In this document: positions 35,115-44,303 of the stretch, one piece after another
Numbering within the stretch: position 1 is the stretch's first letter
How the letters are laid out: every line of letters starts with the position of its first letter
Assembly: GCF_038070315.1 (NCBI RefSeq)
Contig: NZ_JBBPCC010000010.1
Location: 62,001-126,000, forward strand
Direction of reading: 5' to 3'
DNA: 64,000 nt
DNA from: Paenibacillus_G filicis
GTDB lineage: Bacteria; Bacillota; Bacilli; Paenibacillales; NBRC-103111
Program-made: the position numbers and the translations under genes
The notes under the pieces: model-generated
What the model was told of the DNA's origin: nothing
What the model saw: only the letters and a program-made list of their open reading frames with translations
Database searches by the model: none

Positions 35115-36104
35115 ATGAGGAAACCGTTAATGGGCTTAACCTTGGGAGATGCCGCCGGCATCGGGCCGGAGCTGGCCTTACGAGCCTTGCAATCGGAGGA
35201 CATCCTTCAATTAGCGACGTGGGTCGTGATTGGAGACGAGCGCGTGTTCCGGCAAGGGCAAGCGATCGCAGGAGCAACCGTTTCGTATCAACGGATTACG
35301 GATATCGGGCAGGTAAACGATGAGCATCAGATCTACTTCATCGACCTGAACAACTTGCCTCCTGAGTCTTATACGCTGGGGCAATTGTCCGTCGACTCCG
35401 GACGGGCGACCGGTGAGACGCTGACGTTTGCGGTCAAGCTAGCGCAGCAGAACAAGCTGGACGGCGTCGTGTACGCGCCGATTAACAAAGAAGCGCTGCA
35501 CCGTGGCGGCTTCCATTTTCAAGACGAGCTGCATTTCTTTGCTTCGCTGCTGGATTGCACGGAGGGCTTCAGTGAAATCAACGTCATGAACGATCTGTGG
35601 GTGACGCGGATCACCTCTCATGTCCCGATCCGACAAGTCGGCGAACTGATAACCCAGGAACGCGTAGGCCGGATCATCCGTTTTGCTCATGACACGCTGA
35701 CCCGCGTAGGTTTCGATCAGCCGAGGATTGCCGTTGCTGCCTTGAATCCGCATGCCGGGGACGGAGGTCTGCTCGGGATGGAGGAGATCGAGGAAATCCG
35801 GCCGGCCGTTCAGGAAGCCCGAGAGCAGGGGATCGAGGTCGATGGCCCGTATCCGGCCGATACGATTTTTCTGCGGCGGCAAGCCAAGCCGTTCGACTGC
35901 CTGGTCAGCATGTATCACGACCAGGCTCAGACTCCGATGAAGCTGCTGGGCTTCAATCGGGGGGTTACCGTCAGTGGCGGACTGCCGGTCGTCCTTGCTA
36001 CGCCGGCGCACGGAACGGCTTTTGACATTGCGGGTCAAGGTACCGCCGATCCTGGCGCCACCGAGCAGGCGATGAAGCTGGCCGTTAGGCTAGCCGGGTT
36101 CTAA
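35115..36104 (+). CDS. PdxA-family dehydrogenase, second paralog
   Basis: 329-aa NAD-dependent oxidative decarboxylase family member. Key motifs are TLGDAAGIGPELALRAL, YAPINKEALHRGGFHFQDE, the His in ITSHVPIRQVGE, MYHDQAQTPMKLLGF and AHGTAFDIAGQG. The metal and phosphate residues seem kept. Differences from the first paralog (27436) lie throughout, so it is not a recent duplicate. Its place between sugar permeases and a GH4 glycosidase, with no kinase of its own, suggests that it shares the DUF1537 kinase product or uses another phosphorylated hydroxy acid. Confidence 0.88.
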   Translation: MRKPLMGLTLGDAAGIGPELALRALQSEDILQLATWVVIGDERVFRQGQAIAGATVSYQRITDIGQVNDEHQIYFIDLNNLPPESYTLGQLSVDSGRATGETLTFAVKLAQQNKLDGVVYAPINKEALHRGGFHFQDELHFFASLLDCTEGFSEINVMNDLWVTRITSHVPIRQVGELITQERVGRIIRFAHDTLTRVGFDQPRIAVAALNPHAGDGGLLGMEEIEEIRPAVQEAREQGIEVDGPYPADTIFLRRQAKPFDCLVSMYHDQAQTPMKLLGFNRGVTVSGGLPVVLATPAHGTAFDIAGQGTADPGATEQAMKLAVRLAGF

Positions 36105-36129
36105 TTTCAATCTTAAGGGGAGATGCTTT

Positions 36130-37428
36130 ATGTCGAAAATTACTTTTCTCGGTGCCGGCAGCTCGGTATTCGCCAAAAACGTGCTAGGTGACTGCATGAT
36201 GACGCCATCGCTACAAGGCTTCGAGCTGGCCTTATATGATATTAATGAAGAAAGACTCAAGGATTCGGAGAACATGCTGAACAATCTCAAGCACACGCTG
36301 GGAAGCACCTGCACGGTTCGGGCTTACACCAACCGCAGAGATGCGCTGCGCGGGGCCAAGTATGTCGTCAATGCGATCCAGGTCGGCGGCTATGATCCTT
36401 GCACGATCACAGATTTTGAAGTGCCCCGGAAGTACGGCTTGCGCCAGACGATCGGCGATACGCTGGGGATCGGAGGCATCTTCCGCAATCTTCGTACGAT
36501 TCCGGTGCTGATGGGCTTCGCCCGGGATATCCAGGAGGTGTGTCCAGATGCCTGGTTCCTGAACTACACCAACCCGATGGCGGTGCTGACCAACGCGCTG
36601 ACGAACATCGGCGGGGTCAAAACGGTCGGCTTATGCCATAGTGTTCAACGCTGCATACCGGATCTGTTCGAGGCACTGGATATCGAGACGGAAGGCGTCC
36701 AGACGAAAATCGCCGGCATCAATCATATGGCCTGGCTGCTGGAGGTTACCAGAGACGGAGTGGACCTGTATCCGGAGATCAAGCGGCGTGCCCGCGAGAA
36801 GCAGCAAGAGCAGCACGACGATATGGTCCGCTTCGAATTGATGTTCCGCTTCGGCTATTATGTGACGGAATCCTCGGAGCATAACGCCGAGTATCACCCG
36901 TACTTCATCAAGAAAAATTATCCCGAGCTGATCGAGCGCTTCAACATCCCGTTTGATGAATATCTGCGCCGCAGCGTTCGGCAGATCGAACGGTGGGCAA
37001 CCATGCGGGATGAATTAGTCAACAACCGGAATCTGGGACATACCCGGTCGCATGAATATGCCTCCTATATGTTCGATGCGATGGAAACGAACCAGCCGTT
37101 CAAGATCGGCGGCAATGTGATGAATACCGGCCTGATTACGAACCTTCCCAGGGAAGCGGTTGTCGAGGTTCCCTGCCTCGTCGACGGCAGCGGCGTGACG
37201 CCGACGTATGTCGGAGATCTGCCCCCGCAGCTGGCTGCACTGAACCGCACCAACATCAATACGCAGCTGCTCACTCTGGAAGCGGCGGTGACCGGGAAAA
37301 AAGAGCATATCTATCACGCTGCCATGCTGGACCCGCATACGGCAGCCGAGCTGTCCATCGATGAGATCGTGGCGATGTGCGACGATTTAATTGAAGCCCA
37401 TGGAGGATGGCTTCCTGCGTTTGTGTAA
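36130..37428 (+). CDS. GH4 glycosidase (alpha-galactosidase/alpha-galacturonidase MelA/LplD-like)
   Basis: NAD- and Mn-dependent glycosidase of family 4, cytoplasmic, 432 aa. The Rossmann motif is FLGAGSSVFAKN, followed by NYTNPMAVLTNAL and the metal-binding Cys in GLCHSVQ (about residue 171), and GINHMAWLLEV with another metal His. The CHSVQ context matches the MelA/LplD branch (alpha-galactosides, galacturonides) rather than the 6-phospho branch. In this operon it would release the imported aglycone or sugar acid inside the cell. AAGGGGAG is the ribosome site. Confidence 0.9.
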   Translation: MSKITFLGAGSSVFAKNVLGDCMMTPSLQGFELALYDINEERLKDSENMLNNLKHTLGSTCTVRAYTNRRDALRGAKYVVNAIQVGGYDPCTITDFEVPRKYGLRQTIGDTLGIGGIFRNLRTIPVLMGFARDIQEVCPDAWFLNYTNPMAVLTNALTNIGGVKTVGLCHSVQRCIPDLFEALDIETEGVQTKIAGINHMAWLLEVTRDGVDLYPEIKRRAREKQQEQHDDMVRFELMFRFGYYVTESSEHNAEYHPYFIKKNYPELIERFNIPFDEYLRRSVRQIERWATMRDELVNNRNLGHTRSHEYASYMFDAMETNQPFKIGGNVMNTGLITNLPREAVVEVPCLVDGSGVTPTYVGDLPPQLAALNRTNINTQLLTLEAAVTGKKEHIYHAAMLDPHTAAELSIDEIVAMCDDLIEAHGGWLPAFV

Positions 37429-37497
37429 GCTTTAGCGCGGTATCCCGTATATAACCGAATTTCCATCATTGTCTTAACACTTAGGTTTGCTCTGTCG

Positions 37498-37535
37498 GTG
37501 GCGTTCACTCCTTCGAGTGGGCGCCATTTGTGTTT
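37498..37535 (+). terminator. Terminator after the GH4 operon
   Basis: TGGCG and TTCACTC pair with GAGTG and GGCGCCA around CTTC, followed by TTTGTGTTT. The stem has one bulge and the T tract is interrupted. Confidence 0.55.
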
Positions 37536-37614
37536 CCTGCCATGCAGGCGAGGCAGGTCAATATGCGACTGTCTTGAAAGGGGATTTTACATGTTGGGCA
37601 ATCAAGGGCCTCAT

Positions 37615-37661
37615 TTGCAAATTCAGCTTTTTTTTGCTAAAATACAAACCGAACGTTCAGT
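37615..37661 (+). promoter_or_regulatory. Promoter and TetR-type operator of the MATE gene
   Basis: TTGCAA (37615-37620), a 17-bp spacer and TAAAAT (37638-37643) form a promoter. ACCGAACGTTCAGT (37648-37661), a palindrome with GAACGTTC at its centre and one mismatched pair, lies over the expected transcription start. This is the position and form of TetR-family operators, and a TetR gene is the next in the operon. Confidence 0.65.
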
Positions 37662-37695
37662 ATAAATATTTGATGGATGGCTCGGAGGATAAAAG

Positions 37696-39057
37696 ATGAA
37701 CACACAACAAGTGACACATGAGCTGGATACACAATCGGTAGGGAAGGCCTTTCTTCGTTATCTGATCCCTTCTATGCTGGGAATGCTGCTGGTTGCCGTT
37801 AATATCGTGGTAGACGGCGTCATGGTCGGCAACAAGCTGGGCGCGTCTGCTCTGGCCGGCATCGGGATCGCAAGCCCGGTATATACGCTGTTTGTCGCGA
37901 TGTCTCTCTGGATCGGCATCGGAGGCGCCACGCTATATTCGCAGGCTATGGGTGCGAGGGAGCCGCATCGCGCTCAGACGGTATTCACGTATTCGGTGAC
38001 GATCATCGCGGCGGCGACACTGGTCATCGGGCTCACGGCCATGCTGTTTCGGGACTGGCTTGTCCTGGCGCTCGGAGCCAATGGCGACACGCTTCCTTAT
38101 GCATCTGCTTATATGAATGTGATGCTGATGTGCGGCTTTGTTTTTACGCTGGAGAATGCGATCAGCATCTTTGTCCGCAATGACGGCAATCCCCGGCTTT
38201 CGATGATGGCCCAGATTACCTTTGCCTTATCCAATATCGTGATCAATTACGTGATCCTGTATGTGCTGGAGCAGGGTGTGGGTGCGGTTGCCTTCGGTAC
38301 GATCATAGCCGCCTCGCTGGGACTGCTTGTGCTCACCACTCATTTTTTCAAAAAAACGAACGGCTTGAAGCTGCGCCGCTTTCCGTGGAAGGGCTCCTTG
38401 CTGCTGACGATCCTGCTCATCGGATTTCCCAGCTTCTTGTCGGAGGTCGGAATCTCTGTATTCACCGTGTCCCATAATATTTCCCTGGAGTGGATGGCCG
38501 GGACGGACGGCGTGGCTGCCTTTTCCGTGATGAATTATATTCACAGCATCGTCCTGCTGAGCTTTCTCGGTATGGGTGCCGCGGTACAGCCGCTGATCAG
38601 TTATTATCATGGAGCCGGGCAGGAGCAGCGGAAGCGGCAGACGATCCGCATCGCGGTCTGGACTGCGCTGGGCGCCGGGGTCGTCCTGCTGCTGCTAGCG
38701 CAGGCTGTGACCCGGCCGGTCGTCGGTATCTTCGGGAATTTCTCTGAAAGTGTCACAAGCTATGCGGTAGGCGGACTGCGGATTTTCGTCATGGCTTATG
38801 TATTTATGGGCATTAACTTTGTCATGATGACGTATTACCAGTCGATCGGTCATGTTCGGATGGCGACCTGGATTACGCTCGCCCGTGAGATGATTCTGAT
38901 GCTGGCTTTCATCGCGATTCTTCCTCGGATGATCGGAATCACGGGGATCTGGATGGCGGTTCCTTTGGCAGAAGCTATGGTATTCCTCTCCATTGTTATT
39001 TATTATAAGAAGCAAGCAGGGGCGGCCAGGCTTTCATCTTATAACGCTGGCGCCTGA
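37696..39057 (+). CDS. MATE-family multidrug efflux transporter
   Basis: 453-aa polytopic exporter with about 12 helices. Family features include VAVNIVVDGVMVGNKLGASA in the first helix pair, WIGIGGATLYSQAMGARE, and the matching half in the C-terminal repeat (FLGMGAAVQPLISYYHGAGQ). It would expel cationic compounds using Na+ or H+. GGAGGAT is the ribosome site. It precedes its probable repressor and is controlled by the operator upstream. Confidence 0.93.
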   Translation: MNTQQVTHELDTQSVGKAFLRYLIPSMLGMLLVAVNIVVDGVMVGNKLGASALAGIGIASPVYTLFVAMSLWIGIGGATLYSQAMGAREPHRAQTVFTYSVTIIAAATLVIGLTAMLFRDWLVLALGANGDTLPYASAYMNVMLMCGFVFTLENAISIFVRNDGNPRLSMMAQITFALSNIVINYVILYVLEQGVGAVAFGTIIAASLGLLVLTTHFFKKTNGLKLRRFPWKGSLLLTILLIGFPSFLSEVGISVFTVSHNISLEWMAGTDGVAAFSVMNYIHSIVLLSFLGMGAAVQPLISYYHGAGQEQRKRQTIRIAVWTALGAGVVLLLLAQAVTRPVVGIFGNFSESVTSYAVGGLRIFVMAYVFMGINFVMMTYYQSIGHVRMATWITLAREMILMLAFIAILPRMIGITGIWMAVPLAEAMVFLSIVIYYKKQAGAARLSSYNAGA

Positions 39058-39073
39058 GAAGGGGAGGGAGCGT

Positions 39074-39673
39074 ATGAACAAGAAACAGCTCCAGAGCGAG
39101 CAAACGAAGAAGAAGGTGGCGGAGGCGGCCCGATCGCTATTTGCCCACAAAGGCTATACCGCTACGTCGATTGAGGACATCGTCGCAGCCACCGGCAGCA
39201 GCAAAGGGAATATTTATTACCACTTTCAGAGCAAGGAAGGGTTATTCAAGTATTTGCTGGATGAGTGGGACCGTGATTGGAAGGAGCAGTGGGCGGCCAA
39301 GGAGCATCTGTTCCAGACGACCGAGGAAAAGCTCCAGGGATTTGCCGAGCACATGGTGACCAATGATCTCAATCATCCCCTGACCAAAGCCATGGATGAA
39401 TTCATCTCCAGCGGATGGGAGCGCAGCGATATTCAGCAGGAGATGAGCCGGTATGTCGCAGAGCATATCGAGTTCAACAGGCAAATTCTCCAGCAGGGAA
39501 TGGATGAGGGCGAGCTGAACGCGGATGATGCCCGGACGCTGGGCTTTATTCTCGAGGGATTGATGATGGGGCTCGGCGAGATGTCCAAGCGTGCGCCGAA
39601 CGCGGCCGCCACGCTGGGCATTTACCGCAAGGCGATCCAGGTATTTCTGCACGGAACGGCGCTGGTCCGGTAA
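39074..39673 (+). CDS. TetR-family repressor of the MATE gene
   Basis: 199-aa regulator. The start is ATG 39074 after GGGGAGGGAG; the longer reading overlaps the MATE gene. The helix-turn-helix is YTATSIEDIVAATGSSKGNI followed by YYHFQSKEGLFKYLLDEWDR, and the C-terminal domain resembles the TetR_C YfiR-like type. It lies just downstream of the pump gene and probably represses the shared promoter through ACCGAACGTTCAGT. Confidence 0.92.
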   Translation: MNKKQLQSEQTKKKVAEAARSLFAHKGYTATSIEDIVAATGSSKGNIYYHFQSKEGLFKYLLDEWDRDWKEQWAAKEHLFQTTEEKLQGFAEHMVTNDLNHPLTKAMDEFISSGWERSDIQQEMSRYVAEHIEFNRQILQQGMDEGELNADDARTLGFILEGLMMGLGEMSKRAPNAAATLGIYRKAIQVFLHGTALVR

Positions 39674-39733
39674 CACCCGCCCCGGTGTCGGCCGGGGGCG
39701 GGGGCTTGCTCTGTATACAGGGACAGACGGAGC

Positions 39734-40792
39734 TTATTTTACGTTTTCCTTGAGATCGATATTGTTGAGCACATTGACTTTCACGGTAACCGTGTGCTTC
39801 ATCTTGGGAAACCACACATTCTTCCAATCCTTCAACTGCCCGGCAGACATGCGGGGCCGGAAAAGCTGGCCTGCACCCAGTATGTCGGCCTTCAGATCGC
39901 CGAGCTTTTCAAAGATCGCCTTGGAGCGCTTTTCCAGCAAGCGTTCGATATCGTTGGCTACCTCTTGATTGGTCCGGTTTCGTTTATTCTCAGCGATTAC
40001 TACATTCATGTAAACCATGCTGGTCAGGCTGGGACCTGTAGCAAGCCAATCGGTATGATGGCGGACGGATACTTTTTTGATGATGACACTGGCCTCATTC
40101 GTGATTTCGATCGTTCCGCCTGTATATTTTTCCTGGAAAACATTATTAATCAGTGTTTCGTCGGGAGTAAGCATACCAACCATCCTGTCCCGTCTCATGA
40201 TGGCCGAGCCACTGAAGTTGAACAAGGTCCTCTTGCCGGCTTCTACCAGCGGAATAGCGAAGTCCTCGGTGTAAGAATAGGCACTCCGATAAGCCTCCCA
40301 GACCCGGTTGATGGATACATTGGGCGTCCAACCGGATTCTTCGCTGAAATAGTCATAGGCGGAGACCTCGGGCGTTGGTTTGATTTGATGATACAGAGTT
40401 TTCTCGAAATCGCCGTGTACGATGGCTACCATGCTCTTGATGGAGATATCATTGGCCCGGACGGCATAATCCATAACCTCCTTGATTCCCTTCCTGGCCA
40501 TGTTCTCACTGATCAGAAACAGCCTCAAGTGCACCAGATCCACACTTTTCTCCGCCTTCGTGCGGATCAGATCGACCGCCTTGCTGATGGAGGCGGATTC
40601 CCCCTCCAGCATCTGCGTACCTCCCTCAACTGTAGGCACTTGCAGGATGATTTTGTAATTGCCGGTTTTCTCCTGATCGATGCCCATCACAACGGGCAAA
40701 TACCGCTTATTAATATCCTTTACATCCCAACAGCCGCCGAGCAGCATAGGCAAGAGCAAGATCCATAGAATTCTTCCCCCGCGGAAGCTCAT
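39734..40792 (-). CDS. gerC: Ger(x)C-family spore germination lipoprotein
   Basis: C subunit of a germinant receptor, 352 aa. The signal peptide has lipobox LLGGC, so the protein is anchored by lipid to the spore inner membrane. The conserved opening WDVKDINKRYLPVVMGID and the C-terminal segment (VKVNVLNNIDLKENVK) are typical. It is the last gene of the operon and overlaps gerB by 4 bp. Which nutrient the receptor senses cannot be told. Confidence 0.93.
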   Translation of the reverse strand: MSFRGGRILWILLLPMLLGGCWDVKDINKRYLPVVMGIDQEKTGNYKIILQVPTVEGGTQMLEGESASISKAVDLIRTKAEKSVDLVHLRLFLISENMARKGIKEVMDYAVRANDISIKSMVAIVHGDFEKTLYHQIKPTPEVSAYDYFSEESGWTPNVSINRVWEAYRSAYSYTEDFAIPLVEAGKRTLFNFSGSAIMRRDRMVGMLTPDETLINNVFQEKYTGGTIEITNEASVIIKKVSVRHHTDWLATGPSLTSMVYMNVVIAENKRNRTNQEVANDIERLLEKRSKAIFEKLGDLKADILGAGQLFRPRMSAGQLKDWKNVWFPKMKHTVTVKVNVLNNIDLKENVK

Positions 40793-41853
40793 GATCCAGT
40801 CCTCCTTTTCCGCAGTCCCGATACAATGGTCAGCACCGGAATCATGATCATACTATAGATGGAGAAGAACGCATTGTAGGAGCCGAACCGGTTCAAGGCT
40901 TGCATATTGGGAATCATCAGACTGAGCGCGTATACCGCGACCCCTATCCCCACCATCAGCCATAAGGCGGGCAGGGGGAGGAACAGCTTGCGGATCAACA
41001 GGGTGGCCATCCACAGGGTGACCGCTGATTCCAGAATGCTGAGCGCACTGTACGAGACGATGAAGAAGGTAGGCAGCCAGTCGAACACCACCCACTCCAG
41101 ATCGATCGTATCTGAGGCCATCAGGGTCGGCTGCTGTAAGAGCACAGCCGTCTCATGGCCGAATGTAAGCAGAGGAACGTAGACGATGGTCACATAAAAT
41201 ACAGCTAGAATAGCCAGTAAAGGCCAGAGCTCGCGCAGAGTCACCGGTTTGTTCAAGCGAAGCATGCCGAGAAACAAGAAGCCCGTGTACGCATACATGC
41301 TCACGTAGAAGGAAGGCTTCGCCGTAAACGAGGCCGCAGGGTCCCACAGCGGAAAGGCATTATAGAAGTCAAAGTCCCGGTAGCTGACGAGCAGGGTGAA
41401 GAGGACGAAGGGCATAAAGAGTAAAAAGATGGCGACGCTTACCCGCGCGATCACAGAGATGCCCTTGCTTGCTGCGTATAGGAAAATCGCTACAAAGATC
41501 AGTGTCGTAGACCATAACGGCGTATCCGGCAGCAGAATGATGCTGATCTCCGTAATCTGCTGCCGGGCTAACAGGATCAAGTGAAAGCAAAGAAACAAAA
41601 CAAAAGGCAAGAAAGCGAGCGTCCCCGCCCACTTCCCCAGCCCATCCTTAATGATCTGGACGACATCTTTTCCCTTCGAGAACGACAGTCCCTTCAGATA
41701 CACCCATACAAGGATGCCCTGAAGCAGCACGCCTGCGAGGATCGGCTCCCAGTGGCCTTTATCGGTGGACTCGATGATTTTGACGGCATAGCCGGACAAG
41801 GCTGCCGCCAGATGAATCTGCAGGAATAAGAAGAAGATCATTCGTTTACTCAT
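40789..41853 (-). CDS. gerB: GerAB/ArcD/ProY-family germination permease
   Basis: B subunit of the germinant receptor, 354 aa, with about ten helices and resemblance to amino acid permeases (GLSFSKGKDVVQIIKDGLGK, ISVIARVSVAIFLLFMPFVL). It binds the germinant in characterised receptors. It overlaps gerA by 8 bp and gerC by 4 bp, so the three subunits are translationally coupled. Confidence 0.93.
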   Translation of the reverse strand: MSKRMIFFLFLQIHLAAALSGYAVKIIESTDKGHWEPILAGVLLQGILVWVYLKGLSFSKGKDVVQIIKDGLGKWAGTLAFLPFVLFLCFHLILLARQQITEISIILLPDTPLWSTTLIFVAIFLYAASKGISVIARVSVAIFLLFMPFVLFTLLVSYRDFDFYNAFPLWDPAASFTAKPSFYVSMYAYTGFLFLGMLRLNKPVTLRELWPLLAILAVFYVTIVYVPLLTFGHETAVLLQQPTLMASDTIDLEWVVFDWLPTFFIVSYSALSILESAVTLWMATLLIRKLFLPLPALWLMVGIGVAVYALSLMIPNMQALNRFGSYNAFFSIYSMIMIPVLTIVSGLRKRRTGS

Positions 41854-43147
41854 GGGAGGACGGCCCTTTCACACTCAGGCTCAAGTAGGGAATCGTTATC
41901 GATTGGAGGCCTGCCAAATAAATGCAGAACCCGATGATCGACACCTCAAGTCCGAATATGCCGAAGATGGCGCTTAGGAATAAGGCTCCGTATTTGAATA
42001 ATCGAATTCCAATGGTGTTTAAAAAACCGGTGATGGTGAAATTCGCGATGATGGAAGCGGCCAATATAATAATCAGCAGGTTGCTGACCAGCTTGGCCTG
42101 AACAATCGCTTGCCCGAGTATGATCCCACCGATCATCGTGATCGTCGGGCCGACGTTCTTGGGCAGCCGGATCGTCGCCTCAATAACCATCTCCAGCAGC
42201 AGAAACATCAGACATACTTCGACGATAGACGGATAAGGAACGCCTACTCGGCTCTTGGCGACAGCGATAGCCAGTTGAATGCGGAGAAGCTCGGGATTAA
42301 CGGCATTCAGCACGACATATAAGCTGGGCACGACGGTCGAGAACAAGATTCCGCATATTCGGATGAACCGGTAGAACATGCCGAATAATACGGGATAATT
42401 CATGTCCGATCTGAGCGACCATAGATCTCTGATAATGGCCGGAAATACCAGAGCGAAGGGTAATTGATCCAATAAGAGAATGACTTTGCCGTCCAGCATC
42501 TTCTGGGCGGCTTCGTCCGGGATTTCGGTAGACACATACGTAGGCACCAGCGAGAACCGGGGCTGGTCCAGGACGCGCAGCAAATCCGCGACGCTATGGA
42601 TATCGCTGGACAAGCGCTGTCCGAGCTTTTTTTTTATAAAGGACACGACGCCAGGATTTGCTTCTCCCTGCACATAGATGAACGTCAAATTTCGCTTGGA
42701 TGTGGTGCCGGTTACATAGGATTCGACGACCATATCCGTTCTTTTTAATTTCTTGCGGATCAGGCCGATGTTCGTATGAAGATCCTCTGTGAAGGAGTCG
42801 AGCGAAATCTGCAGCGGGTGCTCATTCTGAGGTGGCATGATCTGACGATTGATAGCGGTCCCCACGGGCAGTAGTATGAGCGGTTCGGCGGTATCCGCCC
42901 GGCGCAGGACGATCTTTCCTTCCAGCAGATACATGGCCAGCTCGTCCGGATCTTCGGCGCGCTGTGTCCATTCCTTGAGCAGTCGATCCTCGACGAGCAG
43001 CGTTTGGGAGAGACTGACGAGGGAGCTTATATAATACAAGGTTGTCGGCTGGTCCAAGAAGATTGTTTTCGTAACGGTAAAATCGATGTTGGCTTCCATC
43101 TGTCCGATCAGTTGATGTTCCCAGCCCAGCTTCGTCGAATCATTCAT
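41846..43147 (-). CDS. gerA: GerA-family spore germination protein
   Basis: A subunit of the germinant receptor. The start is ATG 43147 after GAGGTGAG, giving 433 aa; a reading from 43249 lacks a ribosome site. A hydrophilic N-terminal domain carries ESYVTGTTSKRNLTFIYVQG and EIPDEAAQKMLDGKVILLLD, then about five helices follow with IVEVCLMFLLLEMVIEATIR. The length is slightly below the usual 480-500 because the N-terminal domain is short. First gene of a gerA-gerB-gerC operon, normally expressed in the forespore under sigma G; no promoter was identified. Confidence 0.93.
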   Translation of the reverse strand: MNDSTKLGWEHQLIGQMEANIDFTVTKTIFLDQPTTLYYISSLVSLSQTLLVEDRLLKEWTQRAEDPDELAMYLLEGKIVLRRADTAEPLILLPVGTAINRQIMPPQNEHPLQISLDSFTEDLHTNIGLIRKKLKRTDMVVESYVTGTTSKRNLTFIYVQGEANPGVVSFIKKKLGQRLSSDIHSVADLLRVLDQPRFSLVPTYVSTEIPDEAAQKMLDGKVILLLDQLPFALVFPAIIRDLWSLRSDMNYPVLFGMFYRFIRICGILFSTVVPSLYVVLNAVNPELLRIQLAIAVAKSRVGVPYPSIVEVCLMFLLLEMVIEATIRLPKNVGPTITMIGGIILGQAIVQAKLVSNLLIIILAASIIANFTITGFLNTIGIRLFKYGALFLSAIFGIFGLEVSIIGFCIYLAGLQSITIPYLSLSVKGPSSHE

Positions 43148-43319
43148 AAGGCTCACCTCTTCCTTAAGTTGCTTCATTTTCCAATTAAATATGTAAGAAA
43201 CCTCAATTGACGCGGAATTTCCCCGCGAAAAAAAGTCCAATTGCGGCAAGAAGGGGATTCCCGTAGGCTGTGGGTATCAACTAAACACCAAGAGAAGCGA
43301 GAGGAGGTGTACGATAACA

Positions 43320-44285
43320 ATGAACCAAGAGCTTAGCGGGCGGTTGCCCTCGAGTTCCAAGTCTGCGGCAGCCAAACGGCGTTCCCGGATCTGGGCGATT
43401 ATGATGCGAGACAAATTTTTGTATCTGTTGGCCCTCCCGGGACTCCTGTTCATGGTGCTGTTCAAGTATGTGCCGATGTGGGGAATTATTATTGCATTCC
43501 AGAACTACTCCCCTTATAAAGGAGTGCTGCATAGCGATTGGGTAGGACTCGAGCATTTTATCCGTTTTTTCTCCAACCCGGATTTTATGCTGCTGTTCCG
43601 GAATACAATGGCGATCAACCTGATGAATCTGGTATTCTATTTCCCTCTGCCGATTGTAGTCGCCTTGCTGCTCAATGAGGTGGTGGGCAAGACCTTCAAG
43701 AAATGGGTGCAGTCGATTGTTTACCTGCCTCACTTTCTGTCCTGGGTTATTATCGTGGGGATTACGATTCTGTTGCTGTCGCGCACCGATGGACTCATTA
43801 ATAACCTGCTCACGTATTTCGGCTTTGCCAAAATCGACTTCCTGACGAATCCGAAGCTGTTCTGGATCTTGCTGACGGTGCAATCGATCTGGAAGGAAGC
43901 CGGCTGGGGAACGATTATCTTCCTCGCAGCGATGGCGGGGCTGGACCCGCAGCTGTACGAAGCGGCCAAGATGGACGGAGCCAAGCGCTTGCGGCAGATC
44001 TGGCACATCACGCTGCCCGGAATCCGCAACGTGATTCTCATCTTGCTCATCCTGCGGATCGGCAATATTATGGATGTTGGCTTTGAACAGGTGTTTCTGA
44101 TGGCCAATGGAGCGGTGTCGGAGGTAGGCGATGTCTTCGATACGTATGTATACCGTCTTGGTATTCAACAGGGCCAGTTCAGCTTCAGTACGGCTGTCGG
44201 TCTCTTCAAGTCCGTCGTGGGCCTTGTATTAGTGGTTATCGCCAACAAGCTCGCCAAGCGCTTCGGCGAAGAAGGCGTGTACTAA
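43320..44285 (+). CDS. Sugar ABC transporter permease (LplB-like)
   Basis: 321-aa permease of the LplB/YtcP type. It has the family opening FLYLLALPGLLFMVLFKYVP and MWGIIIAFQNYSPYKGV, six helices, and the EAA loop QLYEAAKMDGAKRLRQIWHI followed by TLPGIRN. GAGAGGAGG is the ribosome site (43302-43310). It is divergent from the ger operon, and first in an importer operon whose ATPase is encoded elsewhere. Lpl/Ytc importers are linked to oligo- or polysaccharide fragments such as pectin products. Confidence 0.93.
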   Translation: MNQELSGRLPSSSKSAAAKRRSRIWAIMMRDKFLYLLALPGLLFMVLFKYVPMWGIIIAFQNYSPYKGVLHSDWVGLEHFIRFFSNPDFMLLFRNTMAINLMNLVFYFPLPIVVALLLNEVVGKTFKKWVQSIVYLPHFLSWVIIVGITILLLSRTDGLINNLLTYFGFAKIDFLTNPKLFWILLTVQSIWKEAGWGTIIFLAAMAGLDPQLYEAAKMDGAKRLRQIWHITLPGIRNVILILLILRIGNIMDVGFEQVFLMANGAVSEVGDVFDTYVYRLGIQQGQFSFSTAVGLFKSVVGLVLVVIANKLAKRFGEEGVY

Positions 44286-44303
44286 AGGCAGGAGTGATAA
44301 AGC

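Noticed and set aside
39794..40768. 324-codon open frame antisense to gerC
   Set aside because: The gerC product has a lipobox, conserved opening and operon overlap; the antisense frame has none.
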